A stretch of DNA of 13,478 nt from CAXXOK01 sp035399245 (GCA_035399245.1 DAOPIR010000068.1:1-13478), one strand, 5' to 3'; counted from the first letter of the stretch, positions 1 through 8,044 are shown. Translations and numbers: made by a program. Notes: generated by a model not told the origin, from the letters alone.

Positions 1-2133
1 CACCCAGACGGGGTAGCGGTTGCACGCTTGGCCTACAGTTATCGTCAGGCATAGCTTTTGCGGCGTCTGTACCTTTTGCAGGGGAAAATCAATCCTGCCC
101 GCTGCAGTCAGCGTACCTGCTTTATAAATCTTTTCGGGGAATACCGCTTCGGCAAATATGGTATCGCCTGCGCTTAAAACTGCCGTGGCGGACTGTGAAA
201 ACGCTGCTTTACCATAATTGGCCAGCTGTATTTCGCACTGCAGCCGCTCCTGCTGCCGATAGGTATAGCGTGGAAGTTGCGCCAGCGGCAATACATCGGT
301 GAAGAACGCACGAAACCGTTCCGGATTGGCAAAGGAATACGGCTTGGGCTTCAGATGCGCATCCAGCATCCCTACCAGCGCGGTGCCCTGTCCGGGAAAA
401 TCCTGCAGGCCGAGCAGCGAAATGCCAGATAGCGACGGCGTGCGCAGCACCGCTTCCACCTCTTCCCGGTAACCCAGCAGCGCCAGCTCGCCTGTCGCCT
501 CCACGCGCCGCTTCCACGTGCCCGCCCATCCGGCGGCTTGCATACGCGACTGGATAAACGCAAGGTTGTCGGCACGTGTGACACCCGTGAACTGTGTCAG
601 TTGCGCAAAATCGGGCAGCACCTCATATTGGCCGACCTCAAACGTAAACACGGGTTTAATGTAATCCTTTCGCAAAGCCGTCATTGCCGCGGTATATGTG
701 TGATCGGCAGAAGGATATTGCCCATTGAGAAACCCTTGCATCTGGGCGGAGGTTGCGCGCAGCATGTGATCCAGATAATTGGAGGAGGTATAAAAATCAC
801 TGCCTGGATCGGGCGGCAGATGCCCGTAATGCACGTTGGAGCCGTTGGCGTACAGCCTAGTGGAGTCCAGCGTTTTTGCACGGGTGATCATACTGTCCAT
901 ACGTGCATGGCCAAGGGCGCCCGTGTGCAGTTCGTTGCCGAAGGTGAGCATGACAAACGACGGATGGTTGGCGTAAGCGCGCAGAATTTGCTTGAGCTCC
1001 AGCGGATAGTAAGCAAAGCTTTTATTGTCGTCCAAAGCATTGCGCGGATTCCAGTGCGATAGCTCCGGCTGCATCAGCATGCCCAGCCGGTCGGCCGCGG
1101 CAAAGGCGGCGTCAGGCGGACAGTGCGAATGAAACCGCATGCAGTTCACGCCGTATGCCTGATATCGCTGCAGCACATCCATCCATCCGTCGATATCCAG
1201 CGGCATATGTCCGGTTTGCGGAAAAACGCAGCAGTTGGCTTCGCTGCGCAGGAAGATCGGGCGGTTGTTGAGCATCAGCCGTCCGTGACTTGTGCCAAAG
1301 GTACGCACGCCAAAGCGCACAGAATACACATCCAGCGTATCGGCTTGTACCGCGAGCGTGTATAGGTTTCCGTCCTCAATGTCCCAGCGTGCACAGTCCG
1401 CCCGCAACGGGATATGGCCAATCCGCAATTCCCGTACGCCGGAAGGCAAATCCACCGCCTTACGCACCGTTTGCGCAAAAGCGTCGCATTGCAGCGTCAG
1501 CACATCGCGGCAGACGGCCTGGCAATCAAGCTCCACAATCACATCGGCCTCGGTCAGCGTGGGATATACACGCACATTGCGGATGAAGTTGGGCTTTTGA
1601 TAGTCAAGCGTGAACCTGCCCAGAATGCCGTTCCAGTTTGTTTGGGTTTCGTCGGTCGCTGCCGAGGAATACAGGATATCGTTTCGGGGCCAGGTGGGGT
1701 AGCTGTTGTCACAGCAAAAGGAGAACCGGTTATCGCCGTCAAGCAAATGATTGGTGATCTCGAACACATAGGGAGTGGAGGCCGTGCCGCGTACCGCAGG
1801 CGGTATGGGATGGCCGTTGAGGGCAAGCGATAATTCGCGGCTGCGCTCCACGGTAACAAATGCGCGGCTATCATCCGGCTTTTCAATGCAGAGGGTGCGT
1901 TCAAAGACCGCCGGACCTTCGTAGGTTACCAAACGGGTGAGCCGGGTGAGGATAGTGCCGCCGGCACGCAGATCGTCCGAACCGCTGAGGTTTGCGTCGG
2001 GGTGCCATGGACTGGAATCCAAATCGGGATGCCCGATATGGTTTTCATCCAGCGTGCCGGGGAGCGCAGCCTGTGCTGCTTGCCCGTCGCTTAAGCGAAC
2101 CTGCCACAGGCCGCTCATATTGATGCTGTTCAT
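1..2133 (-). CDS. Glycoside hydrolase family 2 protein, C-terminus cut off by the window edge
   Basis: This is probably a cytoplasmic exo-acting beta-glycosidase; the 711 visible codons are open throughout and no signal peptide is seen. The N-terminal part (about residues 1-180) reads as a GH2 sugar-binding domain with WNGILGRF at 167-174. A beta-sandwich follows, then a TIM barrel from about residue 285. Barrel landmarks are FLRSEANCCVFPQTGH (294-309), MRFHSHCPPDAAF (332-344) and QPELSHW (355-361). TFGNE places the acid/base at Glu401, and FTFEVGQYEV places the nucleophile at Glu499. LQDFPGQGTALVGMLDAH (576-593) is typical of one GH2 subgroup. GH2 enzymes are usually 800-1000 residues, so some C-terminal sequence is missing. 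The ATG at 2133 overlaps the TGA of the DUF5107 gene as ATGA, implying translational coupling. Family and catalytic residues are read from motifs. The sugar specificity (galactoside, glucuronide or other) cannot be told. Confidence 0.9.
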   Translation of the reverse strand, partial: MNSINMSGLWQVRLSDGQAAQAALPGTLDENHIGHPDLDSSPWHPDANLSGSDDLRAGGTILTRLTRLVTYEGPAVFERTLCIEKPDDSRAFVTVERSRELSLALNGHPIPPAVRGTASTPYVFEITNHLLDGDNRFSFCCDNSYPTWPRNDILYSSAATDETQTNWNGILGRFTLDYQKPNFIRNVRVYPTLTEADVIVELDCQAVCRDVLTLQCDAFAQTVRKAVDLPSGVRELRIGHIPLRADCARWDIEDGNLYTLAVQADTLDVYSVRFGVRTFGTSHGRLMLNNRPIFLRSEANCCVFPQTGHMPLDIDGWMDVLQRYQAYGVNCMRFHSHCPPDAAFAAADRLGMLMQPELSHWNPRNALDDNKSFAYYPLELKQILRAYANHPSFVMLTFGNELHTGALGHARMDSMITRAKTLDSTRLYANGSNVHYGHLPPDPGSDFYTSSNYLDHMLRATSAQMQGFLNGQYPSADHTYTAAMTALRKDYIKPVFTFEVGQYEVLPDFAQLTQFTGVTRADNLAFIQSRMQAAGWAGTWKRRVEATGELALLGYREEVEAVLRTPSLSGISLLGLQDFPGQGTALVGMLDAHLKPKPYSFANPERFRAFFTDVLPLAQLPRYTYRQQERLQCEIQLANYGKAAFSQSATAVLSAGDTIFAEAVFPEKIYKAGTLTAAGRIDFPLQKVQTPQKLCLTITVGQACNRYPVWV

Positions 2134-5100
2134 TGTGCGGCCTCCGATGCCATTCTCAGGTGAATCAGCGCGCCCTGATGATCGGGCTGGGCTTGCAGCA
2201 CGGCACGCAGCAGACACTTTGCGTCATGAAGGTTGCCCAGACCCAGCTCGCCCAGCGCGCGCAGATAGTTGCAGTATTGCTGGTTGTTCCATTGCGGATC
2301 ATCCTGATAAACCTCGATTTCCGGCAGTGAAACCGCAAAGAAATCATATTCAACTGGATCGGACAAATGCTGCTTTCCATAGGAAATCAGCTTGTTAAAA
2401 CAAGCCATTGCATCGGCTTCACGTCCCAGTGCACGGTGCGCCAATCCCTGGTAGAAGATGAAGTCAGACGGCAGATCATTATAATACAGCACGGCTTGGG
2501 GTATAGAAGCTCCTTGTGCGGCAAGGATAAAGTATTCCTTTGCCTTTGGCTCGTTGCCCATGGCGCGGCAGGCAACGCCCAACCAGTAGTACGCCTGATG
2601 ATCGGATGCGTTGGGCAGCTTTCCTTCCCCCAGATTGGCCGGATAGGCAAGTGTTTGCGTAAGCAAATCCACTGCTTGCGCATAGTCACCGCTGCGGATG
2701 GATTGCTTGCCAAGCTCCGTAAACGTAAAGCGATACTGCGCGCTCACCTTACCCTCGCCGCCTTCCCATGGGTGGAAGATGTGCGTTTTCAGCAGCTGCA
2801 GCGCTGCCTGGTAATCACCGGCACAGCCGCACAGCGCAATATAGCGCAGGATAAGATCATCACGCTTGGAGACAGCATCGAAATGGGCTTGCAGCGTATC
2901 CAGACGTTCCGCAACCGGAGAAGCTGTTTTGGCCGCCAGCTGGTCCCGCTCCAGCCAGAAGCGCGGATAGGTAGGCAGCTGTTCACAGGCGCGGCTGATC
3001 AGAGCCATGGCCTTGGGTGCGTCCTGCTGCTTGTTGCAGGCCGCAATGGAAAGATTGCGCAGGCACATGGCAAAGTCGGGCTGCTGTTGCAGCGCGGCGT
3101 ACCAGTGCTCTATGGCAAGTGCATATTGCTTTTTATCATAATAGAGATTGCCGAGATAATACTGCGCATGGGCCGCATGCGGCGTTGCTTTCACGGCAAA
3201 CTGCAGCGCGGCCAGCTCTTCCAGCCGGCTGGGATTACAGCCGTCCACAGGCGGCGCTTCGGCTTTTTGAACCCATGAATCCGGATCGTCCGCCAGCGTA
3301 GCCGCCAGATAATACAGCATCGGGTGCGCAGTAGGGCACGACTTGAGAATATGCAGCGCATCGTTTGTAAAGCCAAACTGCATGTATAAGATCGCAAGCT
3401 CGATATAGTTGAACGCGGGCGCGCGCATCAACGCAAGCCAAGGCGCTACATCGTTCGCGGCAAGCGCCTTTTCATATTGGATACTCATGCAAAGCGGATC
3501 AATGGCTTCACTTTGGGCAATCCATGCGTCCTGTTTTGCCGGATCGGCGCGGAGCAATGCCGCTTTCAGCGTCCGCGCATTCATATCATGCCAGTTGCGC
3601 AGCATTGATTGTTCAATAAATTCCAGCGCTTTGGCACGCTCGCCCCGGCGCACGCTCAGGCAGGCCAGGCAATAAAACCCGACGCTCTGGGTTTCCGCGC
3701 TCCAGGCGGCCTTATAGAAGGCGTCGTATGCCAAATCCGGCTGCGCGGATTTCCACGCTGCCAGCCCGAGATGATAATAGCATTCTCCATAATAAGGATT
3801 GGGGTTTTTCCACGTTTGTTTGGCAATAGCGGCCTGAAAATACGGAATGCTCTCGGTAATCCGTCCGCGTTTCATCAGCAGAACACCGTAGCCGTTGTTC
3901 AGGCGGATGTCGGTGGGATCACGGCGCAGACCTTCCTCGTAGTAGTCTGCGGGATCGCGCGTCGCGTGGCGGTATTGTTCCAGATGCTGGGCGGCCAGAT
4001 ACAGCTCCTCTGCAGAGGATAAATTCCGCGGCGCTTTCAGTGCTTGGGCGGGTGTAGGGATCGCCTTTGGCGACGGGGCTTGATACGTGTAGGTGCATAA
4101 CGTATCTTTTGCATCGACTACGGCGATTGTAACGCCGTCTGCAAGCGCAGCATCGGCAAAAACACAGGTGAAATATGTTTCTGGGGTAAGCGAGGCGGCT
4201 TGTGTATGCCGCTTTCCCTCTGCGTCTGTGAATATAACGGTGGCCTGCGGATGCACGGCGGTGGCATAGACTTTCACTTCCACACCGGCTTCTGTCTGGA
4301 CGGCGCCGAGTACCGCGTCGCGCGTGGCGTTGCTCACGCGCCCCACGCCGTGATATGGCATAAAAACCTGTGTAAAGGTTTTTTCCTCGTGCGGCTTCAG
4401 CCAGGTAAAATCAGGTTGGTTGTCGGTATAAACGCCGGTCATCAGCTCGATATACGGGCCGTCCGCATCGGTCAGGTTACGGTCCCAGGTGCGGCCGAAA
4501 TCAGCGTTGCCCCAGGTCCACTGCTTTTTGCCGGGCGCGATATGGTGGTCCGCCACGTGCAGCAGCCCCGCACCGACCGACTCATCGTAATTGCCGACAA
4601 AATCATACGCGGAGGAAGCCGCCATATAGGAGGTCGGCACCTTGATGTTCCTGTAGCGGGAGATATCCACGCCCGCGGAATAATCGTATTTGTAATACTC
4701 GCCTGTGGCGATGGGAAAGGTGGATACCGCGCGCTTGCCGTGATCCATCACGGCGTTGACATCCGGCGGAAATACGGAGCAGGTGTGGTCGTTTACAGGC
4801 ACCGCGGGGTTGGCCCACCACAGAAAGGACTGCGCAAAGCCTGTGGGATTGTACAGCTGCCCGCGAATTTCGATGTAAGCTTTGCCGGGATACAGCGTGA
4901 TTTTTGCCGTGCTTTTGGTGCCGTACATCGGATCAATCTCGCCGACAACCACCGAGCAGGAGCCGTCCGCATGGGTTTCCGTCAGATGATCCACCTCGGA
5001 GAATGTGGTCGGCCGGTGATGCTGCGGCCAGTTGAACTCGATCCCGCCGGACACCCAGGGGCCGGCCAGCCCAACCAGCGCGGGCTTGATGACATGGTTA

Positions 5101-5393
5101 TGGTATACAAAATCGTAGCCGTTGGTTTTATCATAAGCGCGATGAATTTTCCCGCCGATTTGCGGCAGGATGGTGACGGCAAGATATTCGTTTTCCAGAA
5201 TGAGCGCTTCATAGGGCATATCGTGTTTTTCGTCGGCGATCTTTTCAATCACCGGCAGCGGATATACCTTGCCGCTGCTGCCCTGATAGGCCCGCTTTTC
5301 AATAAACAGCGGAGCAATTTCAGGCGGGTATACGGCATAGGTAGGAATGACGAGAGTCTCCTGGCGAACCGAAACGGCTTGCGGGATTTGCAT
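2130..5393 (-). CDS. DUF5107 domain protein with C-terminal tetratricopeptide repeats
   Basis: This is a 1087-residue cytoplasmic protein with no signal peptide or membrane helix. Residues about 10-350 match the DUF5107 family: YQGSSGKVYPLPV (36-48), ILPQIGGKIHRAYDK (75-89), GPWVSGGIEFNWPQHHRP (111-128), NPAVPVNDHT (195-204), ADHHIAPGKKQWTWGN (281-296) and DGPYIELMTG (311-320). The GGKIHRAYDK element recalls galactose-mutarotase-like beta-sandwich proteins, so a sugar-binding or sugar-modifying role is inferred. From about residue 465 onward the protein is helical TPR-like repeats, for example YYHLGLAAWKS (539-549). The reading frame is open back to 5510. I chose ATG 5393 because GGGAGGA lies 7 nt upstream, the promoter would otherwise fall inside the gene, and family proteins start near this point. 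The gene is cotranscribed with the GH2 gene that it overlaps by 4 nt. The family is secure; the biochemical activity is unknown. Confidence 0.9.
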   Translation of the reverse strand: MQIPQAVSVRQETLVIPTYAVYPPEIAPLFIEKRAYQGSSGKVYPLPVIEKIADEKHDMPYEALILENEYLAVTILPQIGGKIHRAYDKTNGYDFVYHNHVIKPALVGLAGPWVSGGIEFNWPQHHRPTTFSEVDHLTETHADGSCSVVVGEIDPMYGTKSTAKITLYPGKAYIEIRGQLYNPTGFAQSFLWWANPAVPVNDHTCSVFPPDVNAVMDHGKRAVSTFPIATGEYYKYDYSAGVDISRYRNIKVPTSYMAASSAYDFVGNYDESVGAGLLHVADHHIAPGKKQWTWGNADFGRTWDRNLTDADGPYIELMTGVYTDNQPDFTWLKPHEEKTFTQVFMPYHGVGRVSNATRDAVLGAVQTEAGVEVKVYATAVHPQATVIFTDAEGKRHTQAASLTPETYFTCVFADAALADGVTIAVVDAKDTLCTYTYQAPSPKAIPTPAQALKAPRNLSSAEELYLAAQHLEQYRHATRDPADYYEEGLRRDPTDIRLNNGYGVLLMKRGRITESIPYFQAAIAKQTWKNPNPYYGECYYHLGLAAWKSAQPDLAYDAFYKAAWSAETQSVGFYCLACLSVRRGERAKALEFIEQSMLRNWHDMNARTLKAALLRADPAKQDAWIAQSEAIDPLCMSIQYEKALAANDVAPWLALMRAPAFNYIELAILYMQFGFTNDALHILKSCPTAHPMLYYLAATLADDPDSWVQKAEAPPVDGCNPSRLEELAALQFAVKATPHAAHAQYYLGNLYYDKKQYALAIEHWYAALQQQPDFAMCLRNLSIAACNKQQDAPKAMALISRACEQLPTYPRFWLERDQLAAKTASPVAERLDTLQAHFDAVSKRDDLILRYIALCGCAGDYQAALQLLKTHIFHPWEGGEGKVSAQYRFTFTELGKQSIRSGDYAQAVDLLTQTLAYPANLGEGKLPNASDHQAYYWLGVACRAMGNEPKAKEYFILAAQGASIPQAVLYYNDLPSDFIFYQGLAHRALGREADAMACFNKLISYGKQHLSDPVEYDFFAVSLPEIEVYQDDPQWNNQQYCNYLRALGELGLGNLHDAKCLLRAVLQAQPDHQGALIHLRMASEAAQ

Positions 5394-5400
5394 AGAGGCA

Positions 5401-5407
5401 TCCTCCC
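5401..5407 (-). promoter_or_regulatory. Ribosome binding site of the DUF5107 gene
   Basis: The minus strand reads GGGAGGA, ending 7 nt before the ATG at 5393. It decides the start against in-frame upstream alternatives, which lie on or upstream of the promoter. Confidence 0.75.
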
Positions 5408-5426
5408 AACGAATATGCTTTTTTGT

Positions 5427-5455
5427 ATTGTACCATTTTCCCGGGCGGATGAAAA
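5427..5455 (-). promoter_or_regulatory. Sigma-A-type promoter for the DUF5107-GH2 operon
   Basis: On the minus strand the -35 box TTTTCA (5450-5455; 4 of 6 consensus) is separated by 17 nt from the -10 box TACAAT (5427-5432). The -10 is preceded by TGG, an extended -10 element. The start site would lie near 5420, about 27 nt upstream of the ATG. The promoter is covered by an inverted repeat that could be an operator. Confidence 0.65.
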
Positions 5456-5458
5456 TGG
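5433..5458. promoter_or_regulatory. Candidate operator: perfect inverted repeat over the DUF5107 promoter
   Basis: CCATTTTC (5433-5440) and GAAAATGG (5451-5458) form a perfect 8-bp inverted repeat with a 10-bp centre. It covers the -35 box and spacer of the minus-strand promoter and touches its extended -10, so a bound repressor would block transcription. A third near-copy of the half-site, GAAAAATGG (5491-5499), lies just upstream of the -10 of the divergent mtnA promoter. No regulator gene is next to it, so the binding protein is unknown. The repeat is seen directly; its regulatory role is inference. Confidence 0.45.
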
Positions 5459-5476
5459 ATAACGGTGGATTACACA

Positions 5477-5505
5477 TTGAGGCAGTGTGTGAAAAATGGT
5501 ATACT
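5477..5505 (+). promoter_or_regulatory. Sigma-A-type promoter for mtnA
   Basis: The -35 box TTGAGG (5477-5482) is followed by a 17-nt spacer and the -10 box TATACT (5500-5505). The preceding TGG forms an extended -10 element. The start site would be near 5512, giving a leader of about 28 nt before the mtnA ATG. Confidence 0.75.
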
Positions 5506-5539
5506 GTCACAAGAAAGAAGCGTTAAAGAGGATGAAATC

Positions 5540-6604
5540 ATGAGAGATATTCTGCCCTATGAAACCGTGACGCTGGATGATGCGGACAGCGCGCTGGTGA
5601 TTGTTGACCAGACAAAGCTGCCAAACGAGGTAAAGATGCTGCGCCTGCACACACAGGCGGATATATTCAATGCCATCCGCAGCCTGCAGGTGCGCGGAGC
5701 ACCGGCGATCGGCGTCGCCGCCGGCTTTGGATTGTATCTGGCGGCAAAGCAGAGCACGGCCTGTACGTTTGAGCAATTTGCCGAGGAGCTTAAAACCGCC
5801 AAAGACTATCTGGCAGGCGCACGCCCGACGGCAGTGAACCTCACGTGGGCGCTGGACCGTATGCAATCCGCTGCCTGGCAGCACAAGAAACTGCCGGTTG
5901 CACGCATCAAAGCGGCGCTGCATGACGAATGCATGGCAATCTATCATGAGGATATCGAGATGTGCCGCCGCATCGGGGAGTACGGCCTTTCGCTGCTGAA
6001 GAACGGAGACGGTATCCTCACCCACTGCAACGCGGGGCAGCTGGCAACCTCTAAATACGGCACGGCGTTATCACCCATCCACCTGGGGCGGGAGCGCGGC
6101 ATGTGTTTTCAGGTGTATGCCGATGAAACACGGCCGCTGCTGCAGGGCGCGCGCCTGACGGCCTTTGAGCTTGCCGCAGATGATGTGGATGTGACGGTAA
6201 TCTGTGATAATATGGCTTCGCAGGTGATGAAAAACGGCTGGATACAGGCCGTGCTGGTGGGCTGCGACCGCGTGGCTGGCAATGGCGACGTGTGCAACAA
6301 GATCGGTACCTCGGGCGTAGCAATCCTCGCAAAGCATTACGGCATTCCGTTCTATGTGCTGGGACCGACCTCCACCATCGATCTGAGCATTGCATCCGGC
6401 GCCGATATCCCGATCGAACAGCGAGCGCCCGAAGAGGTGACCTCGCTGTGGTACCAAAAGCCCATGACGCCTAAAGGCGTAAAGGTATACAATCCCGCGT
6501 TTGATGTAACCGACCATCCGCTGGTTACGGCGATCATCACCGACCGCGGTATTGTCCGTCCGCCTTATGCAAAAAACCTGCCGATGATTTGCCAAAGCAA
6601 ATAG
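5540..6604 (+). CDS. mtnA: S-methyl-5-thioribose-1-phosphate isomerase (or 5-deoxyribose-1-phosphate isomerase paralogue)
   Basis: The enzyme converts an aldose 1-phosphate to the ketose 1-phosphate in methylthioadenosine (methionine) salvage, in the cytoplasm. The product has 354 residues, the normal family length. Family motifs are VRGAPAIGVAAGFG (51-64), ARPTAVNLTWALDRM (94-108), ILTHCNAGQLAT (159-170) with the expected catalytic Cys163, YADETRPLLQGARLTAFEL (193-211), and GCDRVAGNGDVCNKIGT (241-257) with the expected catalytic Asp243. YNPAFDVT (317-324) lies near the C-terminus. The frame is open upstream to 5465, but ATG 5540 follows AGAGGA (5527-5532) by 7 nt and sits just after a strong promoter, so it is preferred. 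No kinase (mtnK) or aldolase partner lies in view. The substrate could therefore be methylthioribose-1-phosphate or, as known for relatives in the 5-deoxyadenosine disposal pathway, 5-deoxyribose-1-phosphate. The family call is secure. Confidence 0.92.
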   Translation: MRDILPYETVTLDDADSALVIVDQTKLPNEVKMLRLHTQADIFNAIRSLQVRGAPAIGVAAGFGLYLAAKQSTACTFEQFAEELKTAKDYLAGARPTAVNLTWALDRMQSAAWQHKKLPVARIKAALHDECMAIYHEDIEMCRRIGEYGLSLLKNGDGILTHCNAGQLATSKYGTALSPIHLGRERGMCFQVYADETRPLLQGARLTAFELAADDVDVTVICDNMASQVMKNGWIQAVLVGCDRVAGNGDVCNKIGTSGVAILAKHYGIPFYVLGPTSTIDLSIASGADIPIEQRAPEEVTSLWYQKPMTPKGVKVYNPAFDVTDHPLVTAIITDRGIVRPPYAKNLPMICQSK

Positions 6605-6610
6605 GCAGGC

Positions 6611-6659
6611 AAAGATAATAAAACAGACCGCCGATCCTATTGCGAATCGGCGGTCTGTT
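6611..6659 (-). terminator. Rho-independent terminator after the radical SAM gene, possibly acting both ways
   Basis: A perfect 14-bp stem (6622-6635 pairing with 6646-6659) encloses a 10-nt loop. Read on the minus strand it is followed by TTTTATTATCTTT, a good U-rich tract, so it should stop radical SAM transcription. In the mtnA direction the bases after the stem (GATATGGTTT) are not U-rich, so termination there is likely weaker, although the AACAGA/TCTGTT end of the stem supplies two U residues. Confidence 0.85.
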
Positions 6660-6667
6660 GATATGGT

Positions 6668-8044
6668 TTACTTTCGCAGGGGCTTGCGTGCGCTCGGCGG
6701 CGTCTTTGCCCAAATCTCATCGGCAACGGGCTTCCAGCATTCGGAGGCTTTCTTGCACTTGGCGCACAGATCATGCACGTCCTCGGGATTGAGCTGGTCG
6801 GTGGATTTGGCGTCGCCGGCGGCATCTACCATTTCAGCCAGCTTGCCGTAGTTATCCAGCAGCGGACACGGCATAAGCATGTTCTTGTTGAACGGCTGGT
6901 TTTTGTGATACTGCATAAACAGGGGGCGTTTTAAGGCTTCCAGCAGGGTCTGCTGCCGGATGTTGGAATCGGAATAATGGGTGAACGCACAAGGCTCGAT
7001 ATCGCCGTTGGCATTGATGTGCAGGTAGCGCCGCCCGCCGGCAATGCAGCCGCCCGCGTACTCGCCGTCGTTCCAGAAATCCAGCGTGAAGATTTCCTTT
7101 TCCTTGCGCCAGCGGCGGATAGTATCGTACATATAATGCCGCTGCTCGGCGGTGGCCATCAGCTCGGGCACAGCGTCCGCGCCGACGGGGATATAGGTGA
7201 AGAACCACGCGAACTTCGCGCCGAGCTTGATCATCTCGTCAATATAGGCATCGCTGCCGATGACTTCGGTATTGGCGGAGGTGTAGCAAAGCGAAAGGCC
7301 AAAGGGCAGCTTTTTACGCTGCAGAAGCTTCATGGTTTCGATGACCTTTTGGTAGGTGCCCTTGCCGCGGCGGCTGTCGGTGGCTTCTTCAAAGCCCTCA
7401 ACGCTGATAGCCGGCACAAAGTTCTTTACGCGCAGCATTTCATCGGCAAAAGCTTCATCAAACAGCGTGCCGTTGGTGAACGCCAGAAACGCGCAGTCCT
7501 GATGCTTTTCGCACAGGCGGATAATATCGTCCTTGCGCACGGTGGGTTCGCCGCCGGAGAAAATATAAAAGTACGTGCCCATGGCCTTGCCTTGCTGGAT
7601 GATATTGTCCAGTTCCTCAAAGGTAAGGTTCCACTTGCCGCCGTATTCGTTAGCCCAGCAGCCGGTACAGTGCAGGTTGCACGCGGAGGTTGGATCCATC
7701 AGGATAGCCCAGGGAACGTTACAGTCGTTTTTCAGAGAGGTTTCCTTTTGCTTGGGCCCGCCGATGATGTTGACGTTGATGAGGAAGGTTTCAAACAGCT
7801 TCAGGCGCATGCCGTCATCAATGTCCGTCCACAGGCTTGCAACCAGCTTATGCCAGTTGCTGTCTTTATTGTTGAAAGCTTCGCGCACCAGCTGTACCTG
7901 ATGCGTCATGCTTCCGCCCCGGTCATGCTTTTCCAGCCAATTTAAAATTTTGGGGATATTTGTTTCCGGGTCGCGGTTCATGTATTTCAGCACCTGCTTC
8001 GTGCCGAATGCTTTGGCGGTTTTCTTTAACCATTGAATACACAT
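6668..8044 (-). CDS. Radical SAM/SPASM-domain protein of unknown substrate
   Basis: This is a 458-residue cytoplasmic iron-sulfur enzyme. The N-terminal ~110 residues are a helical, charged extension with no motif I recognise. The radical SAM core starts near 112, with Cys122, Cys126 and Cys129 in CNLHCTGC (CxxxCxxC) for the 4Fe-4S cluster and SGGEP at 163-167 for SAM binding. The C-terminal part has a SPASM-like pattern: Cys333-x13-G-x4-Cys352, then Cys393, then Cys427-x2-Cys430-x5-Cys436, which should hold auxiliary Fe-S clusters. Such domains often act on peptides or proteins, but no precursor peptide is nearby. The start ATG 8044 has AAAGGAAG about 10 nt upstream, slightly long; ATG 7981 is a less likely alternative. 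The gene is divergent from a TetR-type regulator that probably controls it. Enzyme class is secure, substrate unknown. Confidence 0.9.
   Translation of the reverse strand: MCIQWLKKTAKAFGTKQVLKYMNRDPETNIPKILNWLEKHDRGGSMTHQVQLVREAFNNKDSNWHKLVASLWTDIDDGMRLKLFETFLINVNIIGGPKQKETSLKNDCNVPWAILMDPTSACNLHCTGCWANEYGGKWNLTFEELDNIIQQGKAMGTYFYIFSGGEPTVRKDDIIRLCEKHQDCAFLAFTNGTLFDEAFADEMLRVKNFVPAISVEGFEEATDSRRGKGTYQKVIETMKLLQRKKLPFGLSLCYTSANTEVIGSDAYIDEMIKLGAKFAWFFTYIPVGADAVPELMATAEQRHYMYDTIRRWRKEKEIFTLDFWNDGEYAGGCIAGGRRYLHINANGDIEPCAFTHYSDSNIRQQTLLEALKRPLFMQYHKNQPFNKNMLMPCPLLDNYGKLAEMVDAAGDAKSTDQLNPEDVHDLCAKCKKASECWKPVADEIWAKTPPSARKPLRK

Noticed and set aside
538..1062. 174-residue plus-strand open frame
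   Set aside because: It is antisense to the GH2 catalytic barrel, which stays open for the whole 711 codons with both catalytic glutamates.
4200..5462. 420-residue plus-strand open frame
   Set aside because: It is antisense to the clearly conserved DUF5107 gene, its product resembles no family, and the long frame results from codon bias.
5394..5510. N-terminal extension of the DUF5107 protein by 39 codons
   Set aside because: It would translate through the promoter and ribosome binding site; the family's usual N-terminus fits ATG 5393.
6977..7945. 322-residue plus-strand open frame
   Set aside because: It is antisense to the radical SAM core, whose cysteine motifs are intact.
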